Source: Adiantum capillus-veneris (Eukaryota; Streptophyta; Polypodiopsida; Polypodiales; Pteridaceae). Taken from it: 64,000 bases of DNA. Below, in pieces: positions 11,541 through 23,731 of the stretch. Numbering within the stretch: position 1 is the first letter of the stretch; each line of letters begins with the position of its first letter. The notes under the pieces are model-generated. The model saw only the letters and a program-made list of their open reading frames with translations. It was not told where the DNA came from and did no database searches. A program made the translations under genes and the position numbers. Location of the stretch: the NCBI GenBank assembly GCA_014529385.2, contig CM043951.1, positions 109,096,469 to 109,160,468 of the forward strand. The letters run 5' to 3'.

Positions 11541-13878
11541 AGAAGATTGGGATTGGTTTGCCCAATAGGAATACGAGTGAGTCAAAGCAAGTAGTGGTTC
11601 ACTCTTGCCAAGGTAGCTCCATTCTTGATCCTCTCTGAGGAAGGAAAGATGAACAAATTTAACGAAGGACTTTTGCCTGAATTTTGTAAACCCATCTGCA
11701 AGATACTTTGCAGCAGATGGTGGAGTCAGCAATAAAAGCTGAAAGTGTACACCTTAGTGTACATAGAATACAAACCCCGCAATGGGACGGGAACCATTGA
11801 ACACAGAAACAATGAATTTTTGTTACCTCTCCTCGAAGGATACGTTGCTATCCGGAGAAAGTTTGGAGTAAGGGAATTCAATCTAACTCCTAAGTTTTTG
11901 AATAGAAGACCCTCAAATTTTAAGTGAGAGGGCAGGTCATTGATCAAAGTTAAATCTTTGAGGAACTCATAAACTACGTATTGCTTTTATGCACGAGATA
12001 TGCATGTGTCTAACCAGGACAATCACTCTCGAGTGTTTATGAGAGTAGAATTGAGTTGAAACATTGCTTTATGCGATGGATTGGTTTGCTCAAATATCCG
12101 GAAGGTCAACTATTGATCTCGTATCCGGTAGTTCACCAACAAATTACCTGCTATTGCGGGTAGGACGGCAGAAAGGAAGGAACCATTCCCAGATTTCAAC
12201 CAAGAACAGCTTTCACTAAGCTTGAGTACCTTATGAACCAACACCCTCTACCCGGTAAGGGAGAACATGGTAGTGCTTTTCTCACAAGTGAATGAACACT
12301 CTCTTTATGAGGGAAGGAACAAGCGACGACTACGGACTGTGCTCGAGAATCGAAGGATTGAAATCCTAGTTTGTTTAATGAGCGGGTTTGCTCTAAGATC
12401 GAGCCAAGGGATCGTTAGGTTGAGCGTCTTCTCTCTAAGGATCTTACGAAGGGAAGGTAATTTCCCACGTTCATCAAAACTCTAACACAGCTTAAGAATT
12501 ATGTACACCTATGGGTACATGGATAACACACGAAGATGCAGACCTATGCCAAGGTGGGTCATCTACCAATTGATTTTTTTTTCTGCTGAACGGAATGAGA
12601 TGAACCAACTTCCTTTTCAGGAAGTGGACGGGAGTTTGTTATACTCTCTTGAGCGCCTTTTTACACGCAAGGATATTCCGACACGAGAATCTGTATTTGA
12701 GATGTGTTCGGTAGAAGGAATTTGAGTTTCTCTACGGAGAAGAGGTTTTCTGATGGTCGTTGATCATTGAGTACGCTATGTGCTTTTACCATTACAGTAG
12801 CAACTTTTGGTTGCGGTATATGTTTCTCCATGAGCAGGTCAAGTAGCATTTACACGCTGCTGGAATAAATTCGAACTATTCTATTCGTAAGAATATAATT
12901 CGCCAACCGTTTCAAAATGGTAAGAATTACATATGGGAGAACATCCCTGAGAAGAGGGTTCGCTCTATTGTGAACTAGGTTTGAACGTACGTTCAGAAAA
13001 TGCTATGGTTAGAATCCTATCTGCCTGAGATTTTGCAAGGCGTCATTGATGCTTGCAAGGAGGAAAAGATTGGAAGGAAGTGCGCCGTGCCCAAGGAATC
13101 TTCGGATTGGAACCGTCCGCCTATGTTGAGCGACGGCCCGAAACAAGAACCTTCTTTAAGGTGATCACACACTTTGTTTGTGAAGGAAGACATCAAGATT
13201 AATACTCTTATGATTTGGGCATTCCCTATGTGGGAGGACACAAGAGGTAATACCCTCTGGACTAACAACGCAGGATTATGCGCAAGGACAAATACCTAGA
13301 TTGATTTCTAGGAAGATTATTCTTCTCGAAACAATTGGCCTACCCAAAGCAAAGGCCCGGAATAAGAACTTACTTTGGTAAGATGACACACTTTGTCTGC
13401 CACAGGAAGATTCACAGGAGCTTAATGCTCTCGACATGCCCTATGCGGGAGGACAGAAGAGGTTTAATATCCTCAGGACTAATAGCGCAAGGTTATGCGC
13501 AAGGACATAGACCTAGATTGATTTCTAGGAGGAATTATTCTTCTCGGGATTGAGGAGGTGGAATTGAGCTAACAAATTCTCGGATAAGGAAAACTTCCGA
13601 TCTGTTGGAAAGATGTGAATGACGAGTTCTTACATGGCTCGTAAGTTTGATGATTGGTGAAGGATATCCTCCAGGTACTAGAGGAATGACATGAACCGGT
13701 AAGGTAAGCATTGAATTAATGAATTTTTGAATTTCTATTTAATTTAATTTTTAAGTTCTCTTTTGAGAAAGGACCAGCTCAACTCACCATTGAGCAAGAT
13801 TTGGAATCTTTCCGGTCTCTCCCCAGCAGTTCAGTTGGACCTCTATAGTTGAGGACAACTGTTTATAAGTGAGAGGGA
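11541..13878 (+). other. Interior of the nested element, no recognisable protein domain
   Basis: Only short ORFs occur. Two diverged copies of a ~210-bp unit lie at about 13130-13330 and 13340-13552, both ending CTAGATTGATTTCTAGGA followed by ATTATTCTTCTCG. A purine-rich AAGTGAGAGGG occurs at about 11922 and again at 13867-13877, the latter as the probable polypurine tract directly before the 3' LTR. Confidence 0.6.
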
Positions 13879-15863
13879 TGTTGCTAAATTGACTTTATCT
13901 TACAGAAAAATAATTCTAAATGAATTATTGGATTTATAAGTGAGAGGGTTTTCTCGCTTGAAACACCAAGGAAAAAATAATTCTAAATGAATTATTGGAA
14001 TTTTAAGTGAGAGTGCTTTTCTCACTGGAGACATCCGAGTACAGAGTATTCCTAGTGCGTCATTTAAAGTAATGACAGGAACACTGAGAACGGGAATATC
14101 TGTAAGGCCACCAAGAACGGGTACTTCTGATGCGTCACATCGGATGGGTGACAGGGAGCATTGGGAAGAAGTATCTGACCATCCGGGAACGGACATCTCT
14201 GATGCGTGATAGGATGGGTGACATAGAGCATCGTGAAGGAGATTGTACCGTAAGTTCGGTAGGAAAGGACTAGGTGATGGGTATTCCTGATGCGTCACAA
14301 GGTGGGTGACGGGTGCATCGGAAAGGGAATATCCATAGTCGGGAGGAAATTACGAACTGTGTTAGAATTGTGCACAAGGAAAAAGCAAGCACTTGAATGA
14401 AGATGGGTTCAGAGGAAACTTTGAGGAAAAACGGATGCTTTTTGAGAAAGCGGAATTGCTTTTCGAGAAAGTAAATGCTTTCCCGCGAGGAAGTCTATGT
14501 TTGCATTGCAACTGTGCGTGTGATTGCATCCAAGGACGCCTGGTAAGTGCAGTGAAAGCATTGTTTTTAACTTATAAGGTTTTCTTGAGTTTTTGGACAG
14601 ATTCAGACCATTTTTAAAGCTGACCGGCCGCCCACTTAATAAGTGGGCAGCCATCTGATAAATAAGGCAACAGATCAGCCAGCGTTTTCTCTCTCTTTTT
14701 CTGGCAGAACAACGAAAAAAGAAATTGGAGAAAAAAAAAAAAAACAGCCGCGATCTCTACACGAGCAGCTATTCGTGCTCGTGGCTAGGAGCTATAAAAG
14801 CATCACATGCCCTCACTCAGAGGGTGGTACCAATCTTTGCAAGGAGGAGATGCTGCTGCAGATTTCAGCCGTAAAGAAGACGTTGCCGGTGATGCCCATG
14901 GCTGCCCCAAGTGTACCAGATGTCGCCAAGACCCAATGCGCGAGTTCCCTCGCGAAGAAGTGCCTACGAAGCGTGTTTCCGTCGCGACAAGTTGCTGCTT
15001 TTCTCTGTTTTCAGCCCATAAACGTCGTAGACGGGGCTGATTTACGAGAAGGAACCCGAGAACACACCTCTTTTGTGTGTAGGATTGGAAGAGAGGATTT
15101 TCTATGGAGAGATCTCTTCCGGGGAATTGCTTTTCGAGAACGGAGTTGCGTTTCGAGCGTCGAGACTTTGAAGGTAACGATTTTCATGTCATGAACTCTG
15201 AGTATTTGTTTGCAGGTGTACTTCCTCTTAGTGAGGGAGTAGGAGCCGAGGAAGGTATGAGCCTCTGCAGGAGAAAAGCGCTCTGAGGAACTAGAGCCAG
15301 ATCAGCCCAAGGGTTTCATACCCGAGTTTGGGAAGTAGATCCACGGATCGGAGAGAGGTAGTCTCTCAAGTTGTGATCCGGAAGTTGGGATTTTCAAGTA
15401 AGGACTTCGTGTCCGGGAAAGCAGAGTTGTTCTGCGGGAAGAGGACTCTGGAAAGAGAGTTGGAAAAGAGTTGCAAGGATGCCATGCCCTGAGTCTGGAA
15501 GGTGAGATCCAGAGACGAGAACCTTGATCCTCGAGGAATTGGAATAAGGAACGAAAGTTCCTTGGAATAGGGTTTTGCCCTAGGAATCGGAAGCTTAGGC
15601 TTCCGGGAACCATCAAGTCTTATTCTAGAACGAACGTGGTAATACGCTCGGTTCAAGTGCTTGTATAGACTTCTCCTCAGTAATAAAGATACTATTACGG
15701 GGAGGGAGCATCCCATCTTCTGGTCCCTAGTACTGTGTCGATCTTCTCACTCTCTATCTCTCTCTCTATTTATTTCTCTCTATATCCTCTGGCTTCAGTA
15801 ATAAGTGATAAATCCTATTTATCCGAATGTATTTTATATTATTATGCGCTCCCATTTGTGACA
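13879..15863 (+). repeat. 3' LTR of the nested element (1985 bp)
   Basis: It begins TGTTGCTAAATTGACTTT and ends TTTGTGACA next to the AAAAG duplication. It is close to the 5' copy except for the single-copy state of the 472-bp unit and small indels. Its short ORFs mirror those in the 5' LTR and are not genes. Confidence 0.88.
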
Positions 15864-17375
15864 AAAAGGAAGGCAAAAAAAAGGTTTTCTTTTAAAGTTA
15901 CAGTGGGGTTTTTTTAAAACCTTGGAGGCCATCCTAAGGGGAGGCACCCCAACAGATGCTGCCACATGGCAGAGGAGGTAGTCCCACATGGCAAGTATGA
16001 GGTCCGGATGGTGGGGGATTTAGCCTAGCCCGTGAACTCCATTGGGTATGTGTGAGAGGGTGAGAAATCTCTTGAAAGGGTGGCGAGGGCGGGCTCCTGT
16101 GGAGCGCTGCATTGGCGGCCTTGGGTGCAACGCCGATGGCGCGGAGGTGCATGGGGGACTATCGACTTTTGGCCAAGTGAGAGACGGTGCAAGGCGGCTT
16201 GCTAGTGGCGGTTACTGATGACGTGGCGGGACCGGGTCACACGCTCGCGTTTTAGAAAAGGAATGGGACCCCCATTAGCGACCTCGCTAATGCGAAGGGG
16301 GGTGTCCCACGAGTGAGAGGCGGCCATGGCATAGGGGAGAGGTTCCCGAGACAGCAGAACGAGCCGGGGCAAATGCGAAGGGCAGTCCCATGTGAAATAA
16401 AGAGGGAGAGAAAGGGCCCGAAGGCCGCCAGGTGTATAAGAAGGAAACAAGGAGCATTCCAAGGGCCAGCAGAGGTGGAACCAGAGCAAGGGCAAAAGAC
16501 AAAAGTGGAAGCCGGACTAAGAAGGAGGGGAGAGTGAAATAGAGAGGGAAGAGGATAGTAAAAGGTAGGTCAAAAGAGCCGGAGCAAAGGTGGCCAAGGG
16601 TCAAAGCTAGGACAAAAGAGCAGTGCAAAATGGTAGCCCCAAAGGGGTAAAAAATGAAGGAAAAGTAAAAAAAATAAAAAAGTACCAAGGGGCAATAGCG
16701 ACCTCGCTATTGCACCCCCCCCCAAGCGCAAGAGAGAGAGAAGGAGAAAGCAGATGAAGCAAAGTGGTGCCCCCTTCCAAAAGATGCCAAATCAAGATGC
16801 CAGATGGGCCAATGGAAGTGTAAATTCCAAAACTAAAGGCCCCCCCTATAAAAAATCAAATTTTAGTCAAATTGAGGGCGTTTTTGGGGCCGTTTGAAGC
16901 CTGCAAAGTGAAGTTCTCTGACAAGCTAACCCCTTTGTAACTTTTTCTTGAAAATGGCGATGGTGATGGCATAGCAAACCAGTGTACATGCCTTTTGAAG
17001 TGAATCAAGCCATCGTTGCCCCCTCTTGCTGTTGTTTCCCCTTCCCCCCTTCTCTTTCTCCTGCTTTCATGTTTCCCCTCGGTGCCGGCTGTGCGGATGT
17101 GGGTGCCCCCGGACCGGCGGTGTTTTGTGTGAGAGAGTGAGATTGAGCAGTTATGAGTGTGTGTAAGGGTGGAGAAAGACCGTGGCAGTCGGCGTGCGTT
17201 GTGTGGTGGATTTGTGGAGTGTGTGAGCAGTGTAAATTGAGCAGGGGGTGGTCTGCTAGTGTAAGGTGTGTTTTTTGAAGGTGTTTTCCGAGAGGATAGG
17301 GGTGCTGTGGATACCCTGAGCTATAGAGAGGCCCTTGTGTTTGTGCCGGGTGTTTTCCCCTATTCCCCCTCTCCA
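15864..17375 (+). repeat. 3' LTR of the outer Ty3 element, second part
   Basis: It resumes the LTR sequence found at 563-2093 and beyond, starting with the second AAAAG copy. It carries the empty site for the hAT-like MITE near 17357-17373. The end near 17375 (..CTCTCCA) is where similarity to the left LTR stops. Confidence 0.82.
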
Positions 17376-17813
17376 ACGTCCTCGAATCTGACTTTTCGAT
17401 ACTCAACCTCCTTGACTGGCTGTTTGTGCATCTTAGTCTCTTGAATACCAGCTACGAACTTCGAATCACTATGAAATTTCGGGTGCCAGAGACGATAACC
17501 CATCTCTTTGTCTTCACCGTAACGGATTTGGTGCGTTTTTGCTACAGGAGGGGAGCGCTAGAGAGGGAGATTGCAGATCAAGGCCATAAGAGAGGAAACG
17601 CCAGACAAATCTGCAAAAACACTCGATCTTGCAAAAACGCTTGCTGGTCCAAAAAACCCTAGGCTGAAATTGCAGTTCTTTGCGATGGAAGGTTGCAGTT
17701 TGCTAGCACTAGGCCTTGGTAGGGAGATCAATGCAGATGCTCCAAGTTTTGGCGATTGATGCCATGTGAGAGTGAGCAGCGGAGAGGGTCTGAGCCACAC
17801 GCGCCGAAAACGC

Positions 17814-17909
<96 letters not shown>

Positions 17910-18403
17910 AAGAAAGATTTTTTAACGTCTATAAAAAGGCCGAAGTCGGCCTATGAGACAAATCAAAGTACATGAGGTGGGTGTCTTCTGTGTATCCATA
18001 AAGGATAAAAGGTACAAAAGTAGAAATAAGCTATCCTATGTAATGACTGGAGGGTAGGTGGGACAAGAGGGTGGGGGTGGAGCTTCAAGAAGACTAGGGG
18101 GGAAGAAAACACAAGTGCTCTACAAATGATGCTCTCAATACACAATGTATGACTACAAGACCCTAACTATTCTACTTATAGAATGTTAGGTTGAGGTAGG
18201 GCAAAATGTGTAACAGGTGCAAAAAACATTAAAGCCCAAAAATGGCTAAAAATGTGTCCACCCAGCCAGGCTCAAAAAATGATCGGCCGGACACGTGCTA
18301 AAAGTGTCTGCCCATGCAATCTATATGATGTGCGATGAGTGGCCAACCCGGGAAAATCACTAGCCTTACAAAATGGCGAAGCAACGATGGTGTAACTCTA
18401 ACA
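17376..18403 (-). repeat. 3' LTR of copia-1 (from about 17560) and flank, with (GA)n tract
   Basis: 18236-18403 read in reverse starts TGTTAGAGTTACACCATCG and matches the LTR at 36875-37093 at roughly 90%. The 17560-17720 part shares pieces with 36700-36860 (the ..CTGGTCCAA and GCGATGGAAGG words), so the LTR probably extends to about 17560 with extra sequence and a (GA)n tract at 17817-17904 inside. 17376-17560 shows nothing I recognise. A purine tract, GCTCAGAGGGGG on the minus strand, lies just before the LTR start. Confidence 0.65.
17817..17904. repeat. (GA)n microsatellite
   Basis: An uninterrupted AG/GA run of nearly 90 bp that tails into AAAGAAAGAAAG. Arg-Glu repeat ORFs over it are an artefact of the dinucleotide. 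Confidence 0.97.
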
Positions 18404-18610
18404 CCCCCTCTGAGCACCGGATGTTGAGACAACACAGATGAGTCGAAGGTGAGAAGCCAAAGTCCGTTGAGGTATAGCCTTCGTGAAGATGTCTGCTGTA
18501 TTGTCCGTTGTAGGGACATACTCCAAATGAAGATCTCTAGCCAAAACCTGCTCTCGAACATAGTGGTACTGCAACACAATGTGCTTTGCCCGAGCGTGAA
18601 AGATAGGGTC
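18404..18610 (-). pseudogene. copia-1 RNase H, C-terminal part
   Basis: The minus strand encodes DPIFHARAKHIVLQYHYVRE, LHLEYVPTTDNTADIFTKAI and ASHLRLI, the standard end of copia pol. It runs into the purine tract and LTR as expected. On its upstream side it is joined directly to a LINE sequence at about 18610. Confidence 0.85.
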
Positions 18611-18625
18611 TAGACGAGGGGCTGC

Positions 18626-21558
18626 CGTAGGCGCTCCTCCGTGCACGTCGACTGTCTCTGCTCCAGGCCACGTCGTAAGAGCTCCCAAGATCGAAGCAAA
18701 CTCACAGCGAAGCGGTCCTCCAGTCGCCTGCTCAAACCAACTCTGCGTATCTCTGTAAAGATCCATCTGGTCGAAGGTTGCCAAGGGACTCGTGCCTGAG
18801 GCACCCTAGCACAAAGCCGCTGTAGCAAGAACTCCTTCCAGGGCTCCTCACCTGGAAGAAGTCCTCTGACGATGAACATCCCAAGAAGGGCTTTGGTCTG
18901 GTGTGCTGGATTAATGATCCCAAACCCTCCCTGTGAACAAGGAAGAGTGATGACCTGCCAAGCCACCTTGGCTCGGGCTATTTGAGTGTCACGCCCTGAC
19001 CAAAGGAAGTTCCTGATTAGCCTCTCACCCTGGCTGATACAAGAACTCGAGAAGATCCAACAAGAAGTGATGTACCAAATAGTAGCCAACAACACCTGGT
19101 TGGCCACTACAACTTTGTCTGCCAAAGAAAGTCGTGCGGAGCTCCAATGCAACGGCTTCCTCTTGATAGACAAGAGGAGGGGAGCAATCTGCTACTCGGG
19201 AGACAAGTCCAAGCCAACCTGACAGCCCAAGTACCGAACTGCAGTCCCTGGGGAAATCCACCTGAAACCCTCCCCTGGCGTCCAATCTGGCGTAGGAGCA
19301 CTACCAACCGAGAAAGCCACAGTCTTTCTCCAGTTGATCAGTGCGCCAGATGCACAACAGAAAGTCTCAAGAGCCTGCCCACACCTGTGTAGGTTGGCCT
19401 CCTGACCATCCAAGTACAAGGCTGAGTCGTCTGTAAACTCAGCGTCAGTAGCTCATCTCCCCAAATAGGGAGCGCTAAGCCACGTAAGCCAACCTGTTGT
19501 GAAGCCAAAAACCTGCTCATCGCCTCAGCATAGAGCAGAAAGAGGAAAGGGGCAAGAGGGCAGCCCTATCTGATCGACCGTGTGAGCATGAAGCGATCAC
19601 CTCTACCTCCTGCTAAAAGCACCTGACTGTGTGCCTGTCTGTACAAAGCTGACACCCCTCGGATCCAAGCATCTGAGAAGCCCATCCTGCGTAGAGTGCC
19701 CTCCTGAAAATCCCAGTCAACTCTGTCGTAAGCCTTCTCAAAATCGAGAAGAAGAATCACCAAATCCTCTCCACGGAGCCGCGCGAGGGCAGAAGCCTCC
19801 CAAAAAGTAAAGATGTTGTCAAGGATGCTACGCTCCTTGACAATACCTGTCTGAGTCCCATAAATAAGGCTTTCTAGAGGTGGCTGAATCCTCAAACTCA
19901 GAGCCTTGGCAAGAATTTTGTAGGCTGAGTTGAGGATGGTGATGGAACGCCACTGTCGAATCTCATCCAAGGAATGAGGTAGATCAGGCCCTCACTCATG
20001 CTGTGAGGCATCTCACCTGTGTGCAAAATGTATTGAAAAGCACTACAAAGATCTAAGCCAAGCAAGTCCCACTACTCCAAGAAGAAGCTCGGGGTCAAGC
20101 CATCCTCACCAGGACAACTACCACGAGGAAGTGCACTAAGAGCCGTGTGCAGCTCCTCTAGCTGAAGAGGCAGCTCAAGCCTCTGTCGCATCTCCTCAGT
20201 CTCACAAGACAAGGCATTTGTGCCCACACCTGCTCTCTGCATGCATCCTGACGCTCTGACTGAGGCTCTGCAGACAGTAGATCACGGTAAAAGTCAGTAG
20301 CAACTGCACGCATTTCCACTGGCTCGGAAGCCACCGACTCGTCGGGCCTCCTCAACTGCGTGACCTTGGCATGCGTATGCCGAGGTCCCACTGCCTCAAA
20401 GAGAGCACCTGTCACTCTGTCACCCACTTGGGTCCACTGAGATGCCTGATGATGGAAAGCAAACTCATGGCTCCTCTCCTCTGTGCTAACGAGCACCTGG
20501 TGAGCCTGCTGTAACTGCTCCTCCAACCAAGGACTGTCTGAATGCTGCTCTTGCATCCTCTGCAAGGAAGCAACGCCCCGTCGGAGGCGTTGCTCCTCCT
20601 CTCTCGCAACAGCCAGGAGCCGCAGACTCCTGAAGAAAGAGTTGACTAAGCTGAGAAAGTCCTGAGGCCACTCTGTCAGCAGGAGAGTCCTGTACGTCTA
20701 AGCTCTCTGTCCAAAGAGCCTCCACTCGCTCTTTGAGCGCAGAGTCCAACAAGACCCTCTTTGGGATGTGTAGCATCATGCTCCCCCTCCTCTGCCTGTC
20801 AGTCACTACGAGGATCACTGGTGCATGGTCCGAAAAGGAAGTCTCAGCCAAAATGCCAATAGTCACTCCCAAGTCACAGAAGTGATCGCTAGTGTAGAAG
20901 CGATCTATCCGCGATAGATTCGCTCCTCCCACTCGACCGTCCGAACGATAGAAGGCGAGGCTATCAGGTGGCCTCACAAAGCTAGAATGCTGCCACACAA
21001 TTGAAACCTGCAAAGTCATACATAACCTCTCCCAAGCCGCCAACTCCTCTCCATGCACAGTAGTGTGGCTATCTCCAACCCTGTCAGCTGGGTCCTCCAA
21101 CATGTTGAAATCTCCCCCAATGCACCAATGCTCTGCCTGCGGCAAAGACTCTGCAATGTGGGCCCAAAACTCTGCACGTGCGCTCGCCACATTGGGTGCG
21201 TAGATGTTCAGGAAGCCGATCGGGCAACCCTGAACCTGCATAGTAATCCACTGAGCCGTGCCTGGCACAATAATCCCTTTGCCCACAATGACCTGCTGCA
21301 AAGAGTCCGCAATGGTCATACATACCCCACCCTGGATGCCTCCAGGTCTAAAAGCAGCTGACCAAAAACTCTCATAGCGACACGCAAAATCTGACCACAA
21401 CGCCGAATGCGGCTCTCACAAAGATGATGCTCCTGCAGCATAAGAATGTCAATCTCACCACCCACAAGGCATCTCTCCAACTCCTGACGCAGCCGACCCC
21501 TCTGTCACTGAGACTGGGGCCCTCCTAATCCTTGCACATTCCATGAGATGATCCTCAT
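18626..21558 (-). pseudogene. LINE ORF2 (endonuclease-RT), 3'-truncated
   Basis: ORF2 starts at the ATG at 21558 (MRIISWNVQGLGGPQ...). The AP-endonuclease domain shows NVQG, GGDFNMLEDPADR, SRIDRFYTSDHF and FSDHAPVI. The reverse transcriptase shows RSITILNSAYKILAKAL, TGIVKERSILDN, LLLDFEKAYDRVDWD and the later WRKTVAF region. The FADD catalytic segment falls near 19430, where the frame is disturbed. The product would nick DNA and prime cDNA on the target. Several frame changes and stops split it (for example around 20200-20000 and 19560-19420), and the zinc-binding C-terminus is absent. Confidence 0.85.
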
Positions 21559-23354
21559 GGAGTCAGTGAGAGAAAACAGATGCTGCAACAGCAGCCAACC
21601 TCGCTATCTTTAAGGCCGGTTCGCATCCGAACGACCTCTAGACAAGCGCGCAAGAAGTGACTATCCTGCCCAGGCCCAAGCCGAGCGTGCAGTCCAAAGG
21701 GCTACATCCTCTGTCCGAGAATCCTCATGCCAAAAACATAACACGGAGGGAACTGAGTGTCAGTAAACAAGTGCACCACAATGTGCCTGCAACCCGCTGC
21801 ATCTGGAGGTGTCACGCTAAACTTGGCAAGACGCCAAAGTGTCTGCACCAGATTTGTCACTGCTAAGTCCCTTGTGTGATGTGAGAACTCAATAGCCTGG
21901 GTCTAGATCCAGTCTAGGACTGTGTAGTGGGTCCACTCCGTGGTATCCCTACCACACAACGGAAAGAAGAAACCCACCACTGTGTCTTGGGCCTCACTGC
22001 CTCTAGCTGCAAGAAACAGGACGTGGACTCGAAAGCTGGCCTCCTCCAAGTCGGAAGAGGAATCACCCAGAAACCGAGTGAAGCTGTAATCGAAGAAATC
22101 CCATCGTCTGCAAATGTCGAAGCTGGTCAGACCTTTGGGGATCGCTGCAAAGGGAGAAGTGAGCACCAAAAAAGGCGGCCTCAAGTGGGGCTATCCCTCA
22201 CGAGCCACACGGCTTGTAGCGAAAGCACTACCAAGAGAACGCGTCGCGGCAGAAGCGTGGCTAGTATCCTGTGTCTGAGCAGTAGTGACGGAGGGGTTCG
22301 AAGACGAGGCTGTGGGCCCCATCGAGGAGAGGGGAGGGGCAGGGGGCGAAGGTGGAGGTGGGGGGGGGGGGGGGGGGGGAAGGAGGCAGGGGAGGCGGGG
22401 CGGGAGTGGCTGAGGGAGGAGGAGGTGGTGGTGGAGGAACAGAAGTGGACGGAGCCTCCTCAGGCAGGTCCTGCTGGAGGGGGTCGGAACCCAGTGCTGC
22501 TGAGCTGCAACAGATCGGCCACTAGGAGGAGCAGTGGGGTGAGCTCTCCCCTGACGCCGGCGGCCAGGGACCTGCTGCCAACCATCAGCTGGCTGGTCAC
22601 TGGTCTCTGTTGAAGTACCAGCCTGTGTATCCTGTGTACCTGGCTGCTTGGCATGCTCAGCCTTGGGCGGCTGCGCATGCGCTGTGGGTCGAGGTCTCCT
22701 GCGAGGACATGCCTTTGCCATATGGCCCATCTGTTTGCAAATAAAACACTGGTTCGAAAGACCCGAATACTCCACACTCTGTCCGATCCATCCCTCACTC
22801 ACCCTAGGCAGCAGTACCACCTTGGGGAGGGAGTGTGTCACGAACGAGAACCAACACAGTAGGTAGACCTGCGGTCTTGGCCGAAGCTGCCGTGCGTGGA
22901 GACTCCAAAACTGTCCTGAACATGGAACCAATCCTGGGTAGGAGGGGATGGTACTCGCCTCAGGCCTAGGAAGAAAACCAAAATCGGCAAGTCTGCCTCC
23001 TCCTCGAGCACATCTATAGTAGGATCAAAACCGTGATGCCAACGTCGGAAGTAAGCTCGAGCTGCTCTAATGCTGAGGGGGCTCATCCAAATCACCTTGG
23101 TCGCCATATCTGCAGACTCAAACTCGACTTGGTAGTACCCTTTCCCGAGGATCTGGACATTTGTGATCTTGCCCACATCGGTGAGAAGACGGGCCTGCAA
23201 TAAATCCCGAACTTCGCCCCGACTGGGGCGAGTGCCAATCTACTTCGGCTATCAAGCTCGCTTGCTCTTCTAGGGAAAAAGCAAGTCGAAGGCTCCGCGG
23301 TGTCGGGCGAGGGGGCTTCTGTGGAGTCCCTCGGAGGTGGAGCAAGGCCGCCAT
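21559..23354 (-). pseudogene. LINE ORF1 (nucleic-acid-binding, CCHC knuckle)
   Basis: The start ATG at 23354 aligns with the ORF1 start of the full-length copy. An N-terminal RRM/DUF4283-like region carries ILGKGYYQVEFESADMATKV and MSPLSIRAARAYFRRW. The knuckle CFICKQMGHMAKAC (CX2CX4HX4C) lies near 22730. A Pro/Ser-rich linker contains a poly-G/C run (22360-22378), and a C-terminal domain (22184-21903: PKGLTSFDICRRWDFFDYSF...) follows. The frame changes at about 23200, 22930 and 22190, so the copy is broken. ORF1 would bind the LINE RNA. Confidence 0.8.
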
Positions 23355-23675
23355 TTTGTGTCTGCTGCTGAAAGGATAGGGTCGTTGGTGTCGAGGCGTA
23401 TGCCAACAAGCTGAAAAAGCAGCCTATAGGCAGGTAGAAGGCGAAAAAAGGGGGAAACAGGGGGCGGGGGGGGGGGGAGTAAGAGGGCTGAGGCCAAGGG
23501 CCGGGCATGTGTAGCGACGGTGAACGGGGGCTCGAGGGCTGGCTGTACCAACGAAGACAGCGCATTGGAGGGCTGGACAATGGCGGGCAGGGTAGCAGGC
23601 AGGGCAATGCGCAGCGCGAGGGAGGAGGGGGGAGGCGTGAGCGATGGCGAGGGGGGCAGTTTGTAGTTGTGCGCG

Positions 23676-23707
<32 letters not shown>

Positions 23708-23731
23708 GAGCAGCAGCGAGGTCGTTGGTGC

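Larger units (their letters stand above)
8445..15863 (+). mobile_element. Nested LTR element without pol (LARD-like), inside the outer 3' LTR
   Basis: It starts TGTTGCTAAATT and ends TTTGTGACA, with the 5-bp duplication AAAAG at 8440-8444 and 15864-15868. Long LTRs (8445-10921 and 13879-15863) flank a ~2.95-kb interior with an initiator-Met-type primer site, a Ty3 gag-like stretch and a purine tract, but no recognisable reverse transcriptase or integrase. LTR copies differ by only a few percent outside one duplication, so it is younger than its host. A large-LTR, pol-less layout suggests a non-autonomous derivative. It is broken and has no full-length gag. Confidence 0.9.
1..17375 (+). mobile_element. 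Ty3/gypsy LTR retrotransposon, Tat-type (outer host element)
   Basis: This plus-strand Ty3 element runs off the left edge of the window. Its left LTR (to about 2518) matches the right copy, which is itself split into 7625-8444 and 15864-17375 by a nested element. Between the LTRs, in order, come gag, protease, reverse transcriptase, RNase H, a second RNase H-like domain and integrase: the Ty3 order with the extra domain known from plant Tat/Ogre elements. LTR copies differ by roughly 10% in the stretches I compared, so it is the oldest layer here. It is broken in roughly ten places. Its own target duplication cannot be checked because the left end lies outside the window. Confidence 0.88.
18611..23731 (-). 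mobile_element. L1-type LINE, minus strand, lacking its 3' end
   Basis: This is the same family as the full-length LINE at 24139-31120. From right to left: a GC-rich 5' leader with a poly-G/C run, ORF1 (from about 23354) and ORF2 (from 21558). The LINE sequence stops at about 18610, equivalent to about 29350 of the full copy, so the last ~1.7 kb (ORF2 C-terminus, 3' UTR and A-tail) is missing and copia-1 sequence follows. The 5' end abuts copia-2 gag next to a 46-bp tandem duplication (23732-23777 and 23778-23823). Confidence 0.88.

Noticed and set aside
17756-17975. Arg-Glu repeat proteins
   Set aside because: They are translations of the (GA)n microsatellite; the same applies near 40429, 43301 and 44670.
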